Below are positions 34,682-42,602 of a DNA stretch of 64,000 nt, one piece after another (the stretch's first letter is position 1; every line of letters starts with the position of its first letter). Under the pieces are notes generated by a model. The model saw nothing but the letters and a program-made list of their open reading frames with translations. It ran no database searches and was not told where the DNA came from. Position numbers and translations under genes: made by a program. Source of the stretch: Schlesneria paludicola DSM 18645 (lineage in GTDB: Bacteria; Planctomycetota; Planctomycetia; Planctomycetales; Planctomycetaceae); assembly GCF_000255655.1 (NCBI RefSeq), contig NZ_JH636434.1:1228045-1292044 (forward strand), given 5' to 3'.

Positions 34682-35569
34682 TCAGGGTGTCGTCCGCCAG
34701 AGCCAACGCAGTGAATCGGGCAGAATCGCGCCGCCATGATTGCCGTTGTGTGCCCCATGCCCCCAAACGGCCTTCACATCGTACTTGGCAAAAGTCAGCG
34801 ACGATTCCATCTCGAGATTGGCCAGCCACCAATTCCCGGCAGCGTTGTTCAAATCGTTGTCGCCATCCTGCAGGAAGACCCGAATGGGCTTGTGCTCCGT
34901 TTTGCGGATCAAAGCCTGGTAATTGTGCCCTCCACGAATATTGGTGAAACTGCCGATATGGCTCAGGACCTTCCGGAACGCATCGGGACGTTCCCAAGCG
35001 ACTGTCCAGGCACAAATCCCGCCTGACGAAGCACCACAAATCGCCCGCTGATCGGGATCGGTGGTCAGATTGTAGGCCTTGCCCACTTCGGGCAGAATTT
35101 CATCCAGCAACAGCTTTGAATATTGATCGCTCAGAGTGTCGTACTCAAAACTTCGATTGTTCGCTTTCCAGCGGCTGTCTGGAAGCGGTTCGCCCAGGTG
35201 CCCAGGATCGACGAAGATTCCGATGATCGGCGGCAGCTCTTTCTTGTGAATCAGATTGTCGAACACCACAGGAACCCGATATTCGCCCGACTTGTTGACG
35301 TACGCATGTCCGTCCTGAAAGACCATGACGGCGGTCGCCTTGACCGGGTCATACTGGTCGGGAACATAGACGTAGTAGTCGCGAACCGTTCCCTCGAAAA
35401 CGTGGCTGGTCCAGGTAAACTTGGTCACCTTCCCCTCGGGAACCCCCGTCATGGGCATTGAATCAGCGCCAAGCTCGTACTTTTCCGGCGCGTCCGGCTT
35501 CTCGCCCTGCGCGAACAGCGTCGCCCCGAAGAAATAGCAGAAAATCGCCAGCGATGTGTGTCGCATCAT
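34682..35569 (-). CDS. Secreted esterase, enterochelin-esterase/D-like fold
   Basis: The 295-aa protein has a signal peptide (about 1-21) and an esterase-type alpha/beta-hydrolase domain: 'RDYYVYVPDQYDPVKATAVM', 'FQDGHAYV', and 'RWKANNRSFEYDTLSDQYSK'. The nucleophile motif is 'AICGASSGGICAW', with S181 in G-x-S-x-G, and a late His lies in 'WGHGAHNGNHGG'. This matches the Fes/putative esterase family, which in Planctomycetes is often secreted and may act on acetyl or feruloyl groups of glycans. The natural substrate cannot be told. It converges on ychF. Confidence 0.87.
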   Translation of the reverse strand: MMRHTSLAIFCYFFGATLFAQGEKPDAPEKYELGADSMPMTGVPEGKVTKFTWTSHVFEGTVRDYYVYVPDQYDPVKATAVMVFQDGHAYVNKSGEYRVPVVFDNLIHKKELPPIIGIFVDPGHLGEPLPDSRWKANNRSFEYDTLSDQYSKLLLDEILPEVGKAYNLTTDPDQRAICGASSGGICAWTVAWERPDAFRKVLSHIGSFTNIRGGHNYQALIRKTEHKPIRVFLQDGDNDLNNAAGNWWLANLEMESSLTFAKYDVKAVWGHGAHNGNHGGAILPDSLRWLWRTTP

Positions 35570-35647
35570 GTGATACTCACTCGGAATCGTTTGTTGTCAT
35601 GGTTGTCGATACTCAACTCGGACGGTCTTATCCCAGTTCACCACCCC

Positions 35648-36415
35648 TCAAGGGTGTGCCGCAAGCGACGACGTCCAGTCCTCGAAAAAGGCCACATCCT
35701 TTTTTAAGTACTCGTCTGACTGAAACAGTTCATTGGCTTCACTCACGACCAGCTTCCCGAACCCATATTGATGAAGCAGCGTCAGAACCTCTTTCGCCAT
35801 GACGGGGCTGTGATGGATCGGATGATGTTCGTCACTTCCGGGCGTGTAGCCTGGTAAATGGACATGGTGCACCTTGGCGGCATGCCGTGCCAGCAAACGA
35901 TCGACATGTTTTAGAAGTGTCGCGAGGGGCGCATCTTGAAGTGTGTAGAGCCACAGATGCTCGACATCCAGCGTCAATCCGGGGCTTTCCTCGGCCCATC
36001 GTTCGATTCCCGGCAAGTCCAGCAGATGGTTCTCAATCGCCAGATCGATCCCGGGCCGCATCTGACGCAAGAAGGCTCCATACTCATCAAACATCGGCTG
36101 ATGAATGATCATGGCGGTGCAATCGAGTCGATCGTAGAGATTAACAGCACCCGAAAGCGCCTCCTGAGACAAGGGGCCCTGGTTCGGAAAATGGACGGCG
36201 TAGCGAAACGGGTACTCCTTGGCGATGGAGGCAATCAGGTCGCTTTGGAGCAACAGTCGCCCATCAAGCCAGAACTCGGCCGCCCGAAATCCGGACCGCG
36301 ACGCGATCTCAAACGCAGGCCGCTCGGGCAAAAACTTCGTCGCTAACGTCAGCATACGGGTTCTCGATGCAGGATCAGGGGAACGTGGTCGATGTTCGCG
36401 CGTTGGGGAAGTCAT
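35648..36415 (-). CDS. TIM-barrel protein, sugar phosphate isomerase/epimerase type
   Basis: The product is about 255 aa from the ATG at 36415 (or 235 aa from 36355). It fits the xylose-isomerase-like TIM barrel, with metal- and substrate-binding segments 'FRAAEFWLD', 'YAVHFPNQ', 'MIIHQP', 'GIDLAIENH' (Glu ligand), 'GLTLDVEHLW' (Asp ligand), 'VHHVHLPGY' (His) and 'KLVVSEANE' (last Glu). No signal peptide is seen, so it is cytoplasmic. The start is uncertain because no clear ribosome-binding site stands out; residues before MLTLATKF look disordered. Confidence 0.78.
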   Translation of the reverse strand: MTSPTREHRPRSPDPASRTRMLTLATKFLPERPAFEIASRSGFRAAEFWLDGRLLLQSDLIASIAKEYPFRYAVHFPNQGPLSQEALSGAVNLYDRLDCTAMIIHQPMFDEYGAFLRQMRPGIDLAIENHLLDLPGIERWAEESPGLTLDVEHLWLYTLQDAPLATLLKHVDRLLARHAAKVHHVHLPGYTPGSDEHHPIHHSPVMAKEVLTLLHQYGFGKLVVSEANELFQSDEYLKKDVAFFEDWTSSLAAHP

Positions 36416-36695
36416 CGTATCGACGCCGGGGTTCACCGTGAAGATGGTGAGGCAAGGTGACCGGCCACCGTCATGAATGCTTCGAGCAAGCATCTCCAAA
36501 CTGACCAAAAGTCCGACTTACCGCATCCTGACATCATGCTACGGACGGCGAACTTTGACCCGCCAGAAAACTTCATCTTTCTTGAGTAATTTCGACTAGC
36601 CATTCTTCGAAACATTCGCTACGTTCCACGCCCGCGCACCCGTGGATCACATATCGGTGCCCGGCCCCAGGAATCAGATGGACAAGGAGGTCCGC

Positions 36696-37271
36696 ATGAG
36701 CTTCGGGAACATTTCGCGACCCAGTACGCGACGACCTCAGTGCGATGTACAAATCCGTTGGATGATCCGCCGGGACATGCCCGAAGTTCTGGACATCGAG
36801 CGCCAGAGCTTCGAATTCGCCTGGACCGAAGAAGACTTCCTGTGCTGCCTCCGCCAACGCAACTGCATTGGCATGGTGGCTGAGCGTCAGGAGCGGATCG
36901 TCGGCTTCATGATCTATGAACTGCTCAAGTCAGAACTTCACGTCCTGAACTTTGCCGTCGCCCCCTGGTCACGTCGTCAAAGCGTCGGCCAGCAGATGGT
37001 CGAGAAGCTTGTGAACAAACTGTCACAGCAGCGTCGACAGGAAATCACATTGGAAGTGCGCGAGACAAACCTCGCCGCACAGCTTTTCTTTAGACAACAG
37101 GGTCTGTCAGCCAGTTCAGTCCTGCGAGGCCACTACGAAGACACAGACGAAGACGCGTACGTGATGAAATACAACCTGTATCAATGCGAAGAACAGATCA
37201 TTCCGTTCTCGCTTCGCAAACGCGTACACGGCAATGATGGCATCAACGACACGGACGCCGAAGCCGCCTGA
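36696..37271 (+). CDS. rimI: GNAT N-acetyltransferase, RimI-like
   Basis: RimI acetylates the N-terminus of ribosomal protein S18. The 191-aa protein shows the GNAT order: 'IRRDMPEVLDIERQSFEFAW', 'DFLCCLRQRNCIGMVAE', beta4 'ELHVLNFAVAPWSRRQSVG' with an altered pyrophosphate-binding loop (R-R-Q-S-V-G), 'ITLEVRETNLAAQLFFRQQG' and 'YYED'-like 'GHYEDTDEDAYVMKY'. An excellent AAGGAGG lies 5 nt before the ATG at 36696, which decides the start over upstream codons. The 40-residue C-terminal tail is acidic and not part of the fold. The exact substrate is inferred from the family. Confidence 0.85.
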   Translation: MSFGNISRPSTRRPQCDVQIRWMIRRDMPEVLDIERQSFEFAWTEEDFLCCLRQRNCIGMVAERQERIVGFMIYELLKSELHVLNFAVAPWSRRQSVGQQMVEKLVNKLSQQRRQEITLEVRETNLAAQLFFRQQGLSASSVLRGHYEDTDEDAYVMKYNLYQCEEQIIPFSLRKRVHGNDGINDTDAEAA

Positions 37272-37609
37272 TCGAATTTCTGCTCGATATCTGCGTGTTC
37301 AGCAGGCACAACGAACGTGCCCCACACGACACGCAACGAACGTGCTCTGATCAATGACCAGATCGGATTTGTACCGTTTCACGAGTGACCGCGGGCATGC
37401 CAATCGGCGTGCCCGCTTTCATTTCGCTCGCGGCAGCTTTATGCTTCGCCGGTCGATTCGACTGCACAGACCGCTTGAGCGACTCCGAAGTCTGGATACT
37501 CCGACTACGGCACCTTGTTCAGAGGCACGAATTCAGCGGTCTGGCCGCGATCGAAATCGACAACACGCAGAACGTATTGGCGAAAACCCTTAGGCGAGTC
37601 ATCTCGGAT
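37272..37609. other. Gap with terminator between rimI and the FAD oxidase gene
   Basis: This 338-bp spacer includes the hairpin at 37391-37421 about 120 bp after rimI. The remainder probably carries the promoter and leader of the glcE-like gene. No separate gene is supported. Confidence 0.45.
37391..37421 (+). terminator. Rho-independent terminator after rimI
   Basis: GCGGGCATGCC (37391-37401) and GGCGTGCCCGC (37406-37416) form an 11-bp stem with one G-U pair and the loop AATC. It is followed by TTTCATTT. Confidence 0.75.
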
Positions 37610-38851
37610 ATGTCATCAGTCGCGTCACCCGCCGAATTTGTTCCGGCGACACAGGCCGAGTTGGCTCGATTCATGGCGGAAAACGCGGTTCAGGCACGCA
37701 AAACGCTTCGCCCCGTGGGTGGACGTACCGCACTGACCTATCCGGTGGCACCGACCGATGTCGCGATTTCGATGTCGGAATTGAAACGGATTGTCGACTA
37801 TCCGGCCCGCGACATGACGATCACGGTCGAGGCCGGAATTCGCATCGATGAGCTGCAGTCACAACTCGCCGCCGCCGGACAGCGGCTTCCCATCGACATC
37901 GCCCAGGCAGGTCGAGCGACGCTGGGCGGCGCCATCGCGACGAACACCAGCGGCCCACGACGGTTCGGGCATGGGACGTTCCGAGACTTTGTGATCGGAA
38001 TTTCGGCCGTTGATTCGATGGGCGACCTGTTCAAGGCGGGTGGCCGTGTCGTCAAGAACGTGGCAGGATACGATATCTGCAAATTGATGATTGGCTCCCG
38101 CGGAACTTTGGGAGTCATCACCCAAGCCACATTGAAGCTGCGGCCATTGGCCGAAACGTCGGCACTTCTTTGGCTGAATATGACAACGCTCGAACAAATC
38201 GAACCAGCGCTCGAAACGTTGCAGCTTTCCCAGGCTCGTCCCGTCGCTGTTGAGGTCTTGAACCCTTCGGCCGCGAAACTGGTTGCAACGGCCGCTCGCT
38301 GTGCGACACACCCCAATGCGTCGGTACTGTGTCTCGGGCTGGAAGGAACACGCCGCGAAGTCGACTGGCAAGTCGACACCCTTCTGCAAGAATTGTCGAC
38401 CTGTGGAATCCAATCGCAAGAGCGGATCGCGGAGCCGGATGCCGCGCGACTTTGGGCGGCTCTTACCGAATTCCCCACCTGCGCCGATGATCCACTGACG
38501 TTTCAAGCCAATCTACTGCCGTCGCAATGCATCGATTTCGCCAGCCGCGCCACCCAACAAGGCGTCGCCGTCCAAGTCCACGCAGGCAACGGAATCGTCA
38601 TCGGCCAATTGCCGGAAGAGGCTGCGACCATCGAGCGGGCGACATCGATCCTGAGAGACCTGCGGCGACATGCAAAATCCGCGCGGGGCAACCTGCAGAT
38701 TCTGCACTGCGATCCCGAGTGGACGGGGCAAATGCCCATGAACGGAGATCCAGAACCGGGCACAAATCTGATGAAGCGACTCAAGCAGCAACTTGATCCG
38801 CAGAATCTGCTGAATCCGGGCCAATTGGTCGATGTCGGTCACGTTTCTTGA
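37610..38851 (+). CDS. FAD-binding oxidase, glycolate oxidase GlcE-like
   Basis: The 413-aa protein has the FAD_binding_4 (PCMH-type) fold. Visible parts are 'LRPVGGRTALTYP', 'DMTITVEAGIRIDELQSQLA', the FAD segment 'GRATLGGAIATNTSGPRRFG', 'DFVIGISAVDSMG', 'GGRVVKNVAGYDICKLMIG' and 'GTLGVITQATLKLRP'. The ending 'LKQQLDPQNLLNPGQLV' is typical of GlcD/GlcE. GlcE normally works with GlcD (another FAD subunit) and GlcF (iron-sulfur subunit) in glycolate oxidation. Neither partner lies in this window, so the subunits must be elsewhere or this protein acts alone. The ATG at 37610 starts close to the domain; upstream codons give an unlikely leader. Confidence 0.87.
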   Translation: MSSVASPAEFVPATQAELARFMAENAVQARKTLRPVGGRTALTYPVAPTDVAISMSELKRIVDYPARDMTITVEAGIRIDELQSQLAAAGQRLPIDIAQAGRATLGGAIATNTSGPRRFGHGTFRDFVIGISAVDSMGDLFKAGGRVVKNVAGYDICKLMIGSRGTLGVITQATLKLRPLAETSALLWLNMTTLEQIEPALETLQLSQARPVAVEVLNPSAAKLVATAARCATHPNASVLCLGLEGTRREVDWQVDTLLQELSTCGIQSQERIAEPDAARLWAALTEFPTCADDPLTFQANLLPSQCIDFASRATQQGVAVQVHAGNGIVIGQLPEEAATIERATSILRDLRRHAKSARGNLQILHCDPEWTGQMPMNGDPEPGTNLMKRLKQQLDPQNLLNPGQLVDVGHVS

Positions 38852-39096
38852 ATTCAGTCGAAACCGACCACACAATACGTTGCTCGCAGTCCGTTCGCGG
38901 AACACGGCCTCTTTTGAATTTGGAGCATGTCGCCCCCATGGCGGCCTGCCGATCCACAACAGAGGTCCGCTTGCCGGGCCCATTTCCAATACGGAATCCC
39001 CGGACGGATGTTTGGTGATCTGACGAGCCCGATTCTCAGTCTACTGCGTCGACGTATTCATCAGTCTGTATCAAGCCAACCTTGGGAGCTTCGTCC

Positions 39097-40083
39097 ATGC
39101 GTTTCCCGTCTTCGCTGGTCCTTTCCGCAACAATGGCCCTAGCGCTGCAGGCAGCACTCCCCTCCACGGGATGGAGTCAGGAAGTCGCGGTCCTTGATCC
39201 GAGTCAGGCCGATGCCGACTTCACCGTTCAGGGTGAGTATCTCGGTGAAGTCGAAATCGACAATGCACCGACACGCGTTGGCGTCCAGGTCATCGCGAAA
39301 GGCAGTGGAAAACTCGCGGGAATTGCCTACTTGGGCGGATTGCCGGGCGATGGCTGGAACGGCAACGAAACCCGCAAGGGAGAAGGGACAACGCAAAAGG
39401 GTATCCAATTCCCAGGCGACGCCGATGTCTTGATCCAGGACGGCATCATGACAGTCAACGATCTGGCCGGCACGAAAATTGGCCAATTGAAAAAAGTCTC
39501 ACGCAAGAGCCCAACGTTGGGCGCGAAACCGCCAGAGGGAGCAATTGTCCTTTTCAACGGAACGTCAGCCGATCAGTTCCTGGGCGGAAAACTGGACGGG
39601 GACCTGCTTGTCCAAGGGGTGAAAAGTCACCAAAAATTCCAGAGTTTCTCGCTGCACCTCGAATTCCTCTTGTCGTATATGCCCACGAAATCGGGGCAAG
39701 AACGGGCCAATAGCGGCTGCTACTGTCAGGGGCGATACGAAGTGCAGATTCTTGATTCGTTTGGCCTGAGCGGCGAAAGCAAAGAATGCGGCGGGATCTA
39801 CGGCGTCAAAAAGCCGGATATCAACATGTGCTTCCCACCATTGACCTGGCAGACTTACGATATCGATTTCACGGCCGCGAAGTTTGATGGTGACGGAAAG
39901 AAAACCGCAGAAGCCAAGGTCACCGTAAAACACAATGGAACCGTCATTCACAATAACGTTTCGATTCCGAATACGACGACCTCGGCACCATTCCCAGAAG
40001 GCCCGGACGCGGGACCGCTGTACTTGCAAGACCACCGAAATCCAGTTCGTTTCCGAAACATCTGGGTTGTCGAAAAGAACTGA
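39097..40083 (+). CDS. Secreted DUF1080 (3-keto-disaccharide hydrolase-type) protein
   Basis: The 328-aa protein has a signal peptide (about 1-27). An N-terminal region of ~110 residues with Gly-rich beta strands precedes the DUF1080 jelly-roll, seen as 'IVLFNGTSADQFLGGKLDGD', 'FQSFSLHLEFLLSYMPTK', 'ANSGCYCQGRYEVQILDSFG', 'WQTYDIDFTAAKFDGDGKK' and 'GPLYLQDHRNPVRFRNIWV'. These proteins are very common in Planctomycetes and related to concanavalin-like lectins or glucanases; some members hydrolyse 3-keto-glycosides. GGGAG lies upstream of the ATG at 39097. Two Cys pairs (SGCYC, KECGG) suggest oxidative folding outside the cytoplasm. Confidence 0.9.
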   Translation: MRFPSSLVLSATMALALQAALPSTGWSQEVAVLDPSQADADFTVQGEYLGEVEIDNAPTRVGVQVIAKGSGKLAGIAYLGGLPGDGWNGNETRKGEGTTQKGIQFPGDADVLIQDGIMTVNDLAGTKIGQLKKVSRKSPTLGAKPPEGAIVLFNGTSADQFLGGKLDGDLLVQGVKSHQKFQSFSLHLEFLLSYMPTKSGQERANSGCYCQGRYEVQILDSFGLSGESKECGGIYGVKKPDINMCFPPLTWQTYDIDFTAAKFDGDGKKTAEAKVTVKHNGTVIHNNVSIPNTTTSAPFPEGPDAGPLYLQDHRNPVRFRNIWVVEKN

Positions 40084-40134
40084 TCGCCCCGCGGACGCGG
40101 CGGTCGTTCGATTTCAATCTGCTAAGACGGAAAC

Positions 40135-40166
40135 ACAAAGGGCGAGGATCATTCCTCGCCCTTTGT
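40135..40166. terminator. Bidirectional hairpin between DUF1080 and tatC genes
   Basis: ACAAAGGGCGAGGA (40135-40148) and its exact complement (40153-40166) give a 14-bp stem with the loop TCAT. The stem ends with CTTTGT on the plus strand and its equivalent on the minus strand, so the A/T-rich base may serve both directions. It lies between the convergent stops at 40083 and 40188. Confidence 0.75.
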
Positions 40167-40187
40167 CCGTTGGAACGTCAACTTCCG

Positions 40188-41279
40188 TTACGCCGCGTCG
40201 CCGAGCGGTGATTTCGGTTCTGACCAGTAGCAAAGTGCGACCCCCAAAACGTACAGCAAAAGCAGCGGAACCATCATCAGCATCATCGTGGCGGGATCGG
40301 GCGTAGGGGTCAGCACCATTGAAATGGCCGAGATTGCCAGGACCGCCAGTTTCCACTGAGCCACGTAGTGCTGTGCCTGGAACACATTGATCTTGGTCAG
40401 AAACAGCATCACGAGCGGCAACTGAAAGCTGATTCCAAACATCAATGGCAGCAGGACCGCGAAATTGATCCACTCCGAAATTCGGATCTGGGCCGTGATT
40501 CCAATACGCGAGTTAAAGCCGAGCAGGAAGTCCAGAACCACAGGCAACACCGCATAAAAGCAAAACGAAACGCCCCCCAGAAACAGCCCGATACTCATCG
40601 GTAAATAGGTGTGAACGTACTTGCGTTCATGCGGATACAAACCGGCCGCAACAAACAGCCAAAGCTGATAGAAAATCCACGGACTGGACACGATCAAACC
40701 CGCGATGAACGACACCTTCATATAGGTCATGAAGGCTTCCTGAACATTCAATGTCACGGGCTGATTCACCTTCTCGGCCGTCCGTCGGAAATCACCAAAC
40801 GCCGCAGATGTCGCCGGCAATTTGACGGTCGGAGAGTCCTTCAGTTCTTCTTTTGGCTCGGGAAACTGATCCGGCGCAACCTGGTGCAATGCCGTCACCA
40901 GATCGAATGGCGACACTTCGAGCGTCACTACTTTCTTTTCAGTTTCGGTCAATGTCTCGATCGATTCGATCGCCTTTTTGTCCTCTTCGCTGATGGAAGG
41001 AGGAACAAACTGATTCCAGATTCCCGACCCGATCGATTTCCACAGGTCGAATCCTTCGATGTTGTCTTGAACCCGATTCGAATTCGAATAGTCGGCGCGA
41101 CGCAGCGCGGCGTCGATCGGCTTTCGAATGACTCGCACCAGTTGTTCGCCGAAAATCAGCGACAGAATGACGCCGATCATGAGCCCCAGCAGGGCGCGAA
41201 TCAGGTGAAATCGCAAGACTTCCAAATGCTCGCCGAATGTCATCGTCGAGTCATCGAACAAGTCAGTTTTTGTTGCCAT
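40188..41279 (-). CDS. tatC: Twin-arginine translocase subunit TatC with enlarged first periplasmic loop
   Basis: TatC recognises twin-arginine signal peptides and forms the core of the Tat translocon. The 363-aa protein keeps the N-terminal 'FGEHLEVLRFHLIRALLG' and six hydrophobic helices, with 'FIAGLIVSSPWIFYQLWLFV', 'AAGLYPHERKY', 'SIGLFLGGVSFCFYAVLP' and 'MVLTPTPDPATMMLMMVPLL'. Typical TatC is about 240-260 aa. The extra length lies between helix 1 and helix 2 (about 50-175): a charged segment with 'PPSISEEDKKAIESIETLTE' and 'PDQFPEPKEELKDSP'. TatA/TatB are not adjacent. The Tat-type DUF1501 protein at 60535 would be one possible client. Confidence 0.92.
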   Translation of the reverse strand: MATKTDLFDDSTMTFGEHLEVLRFHLIRALLGLMIGVILSLIFGEQLVRVIRKPIDAALRRADYSNSNRVQDNIEGFDLWKSIGSGIWNQFVPPSISEEDKKAIESIETLTETEKKVVTLEVSPFDLVTALHQVAPDQFPEPKEELKDSPTVKLPATSAAFGDFRRTAEKVNQPVTLNVQEAFMTYMKVSFIAGLIVSSPWIFYQLWLFVAAGLYPHERKYVHTYLPMSIGLFLGGVSFCFYAVLPVVLDFLLGFNSRIGITAQIRISEWINFAVLLPLMFGISFQLPLVMLFLTKINVFQAQHYVAQWKLAVLAISAISMVLTPTPDPATMMLMMVPLLLLYVLGVALCYWSEPKSPLGDAA

Positions 41280-41585
41280 GGATTACGATGCCCCAGGAAA
41301 GATCGGTTCGTGACGGTTCGCGCACAGCGACCGCCAGAATCCACAGGAAAGTTCGAGGAACCAGGCCGGGGACTTGCGAGCATCGATCGCTCGGCGAATC
41401 TCACGGTGTCCACTCGAAGCACCCCGGCTGAACGAGCAGGGCAGAGAGCGGACCACCATTTTGACGAGAACCTGCGTCCGTGTCCAGCCGAACGATAAGG
41501 GGCATCCATTCCAAAAGAAAACGACTCGCCCCATTCCAAGGCGAGTCGCTACTTCAGTGCTTTCCAAGTCGCTCGGCAAACCGGA

Positions 41586-42284
41586 CTAACGGTCGTCCGA
41601 CGATCCGCCAAACACCCCGGCCCGGAACAGATAGTACGCCAGTACCATCAAACTACTGACGGCTGCCGCAACGTATGTCAGCGCCGCAGCGTTGAGAACG
41701 CGATCCATTCCAAAACGTTCTTCGGGCCGGATGATTCCGGCTTCAACGACGAGGTGTTTCGCCCGCGACGACGCATCAAATTCCACAGGGAGAGTCACCA
41801 CCTGGAACAGCAGCACCAGTGAGAACAGCGCCGCGCCCAGAATGACGACCCACGGATGCAAAAACAGTCCCACCGCCATCACGATGTATCCCATGCTCGA
41901 ACCGATGTTCGCCACGGGAACCAACGCCGATCGAAACCACAAGGGGACATAACCGTGGGCATGCTGCAATGCATGTCCTGCCTCATGCGTAGCGACGCCG
42001 ATCGAAGCCACCGATCGCCCGTAGTAGACATTGTGCGACAAGGCCAGCTGCCGATTGATCGGATCGTAGTGGTCCGAAAGGTATCCATCGGTTTCGACAA
42101 TCGCCACCGATCGCAAACCCGCGTCGTCAAGCAAATGCCGAGCCGCTTCCGCACCGGTGTAGCCGCTGGACGTACCGACCTGCGAATACTTGTCGAATGC
42201 GGATTTCACCTGGTAACTGGCCCACAGCGACAGCAACAAACCTGGAGCTGCGAATAGCAGGTACATGGGATCGAACATCATCAT
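41586..42284 (-). CDS. YugP-type membrane zinc metallopeptidase
   Basis: The 232-aa protein has an N-terminal membrane helix (about 6-24), the zinc-site motif HEAGH (100-104, in 'SIGVATHEAGHALQHAHGYV'), 'DHYDPINRQLALSHNVYYGR' before it, and two or three further helices (about 120-170 and 205-225). 'LPVEFDASSRAKHLV' after the helices is also typical of the Zn_peptidase_2/YugP family. Its natural substrate is unknown; membrane-protein quality control is a guess from the topology. GAGGG lies about 8 nt before the ATG at 42284, which decides the start among three adjacent ATGs. Confidence 0.9.
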   Translation of the reverse strand: MMMFDPMYLLFAAPGLLLSLWASYQVKSAFDKYSQVGTSSGYTGAEAARHLLDDAGLRSVAIVETDGYLSDHYDPINRQLALSHNVYYGRSVASIGVATHEAGHALQHAHGYVPLWFRSALVPVANIGSSMGYIVMAVGLFLHPWVVILGAALFSLVLLFQVVTLPVEFDASSRAKHLVVEAGIIRPEERFGMDRVLNAAALTYVAAAVSSLMVLAYYLFRAGVFGGSSDDR

Positions 42285-42602
42285 GGTTTTAGCCCTCACT
42301 TCGGCATGACAAAATTGCACACCGTCAATTCAGTAGAAATTTTCATGCCGACGTGCATTCGGCACATTTCTTAACAACGCCTCAGGGCAAAAATTGGATC
42401 ACTCCATCACGACAAAACCAGATTCGAAATGCAAAAAACTCGTCGGTTATTCGCCTGAAAACTCGATGTTCGCGAATCGCAATCGACATCTGACCAGTGT
42501 ACGATGCTGCGTGACACGCTTCTCCCGACATCTCGTCTCTCGCACTTTCTGCCAATCTGATTGTTCGACACCCGGTCTCTCTTTTCCGAGGGAAACACGA
42601 GA
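42285..42602. other. Divergent intergenic region
   Basis: This 318-bp gap lies between the YugP-type gene (-) and the NRAMP-like gene (+). It should hold both promoters. No repeat, hairpin with T-tract or small gene was recognised. Confidence 0.3.
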
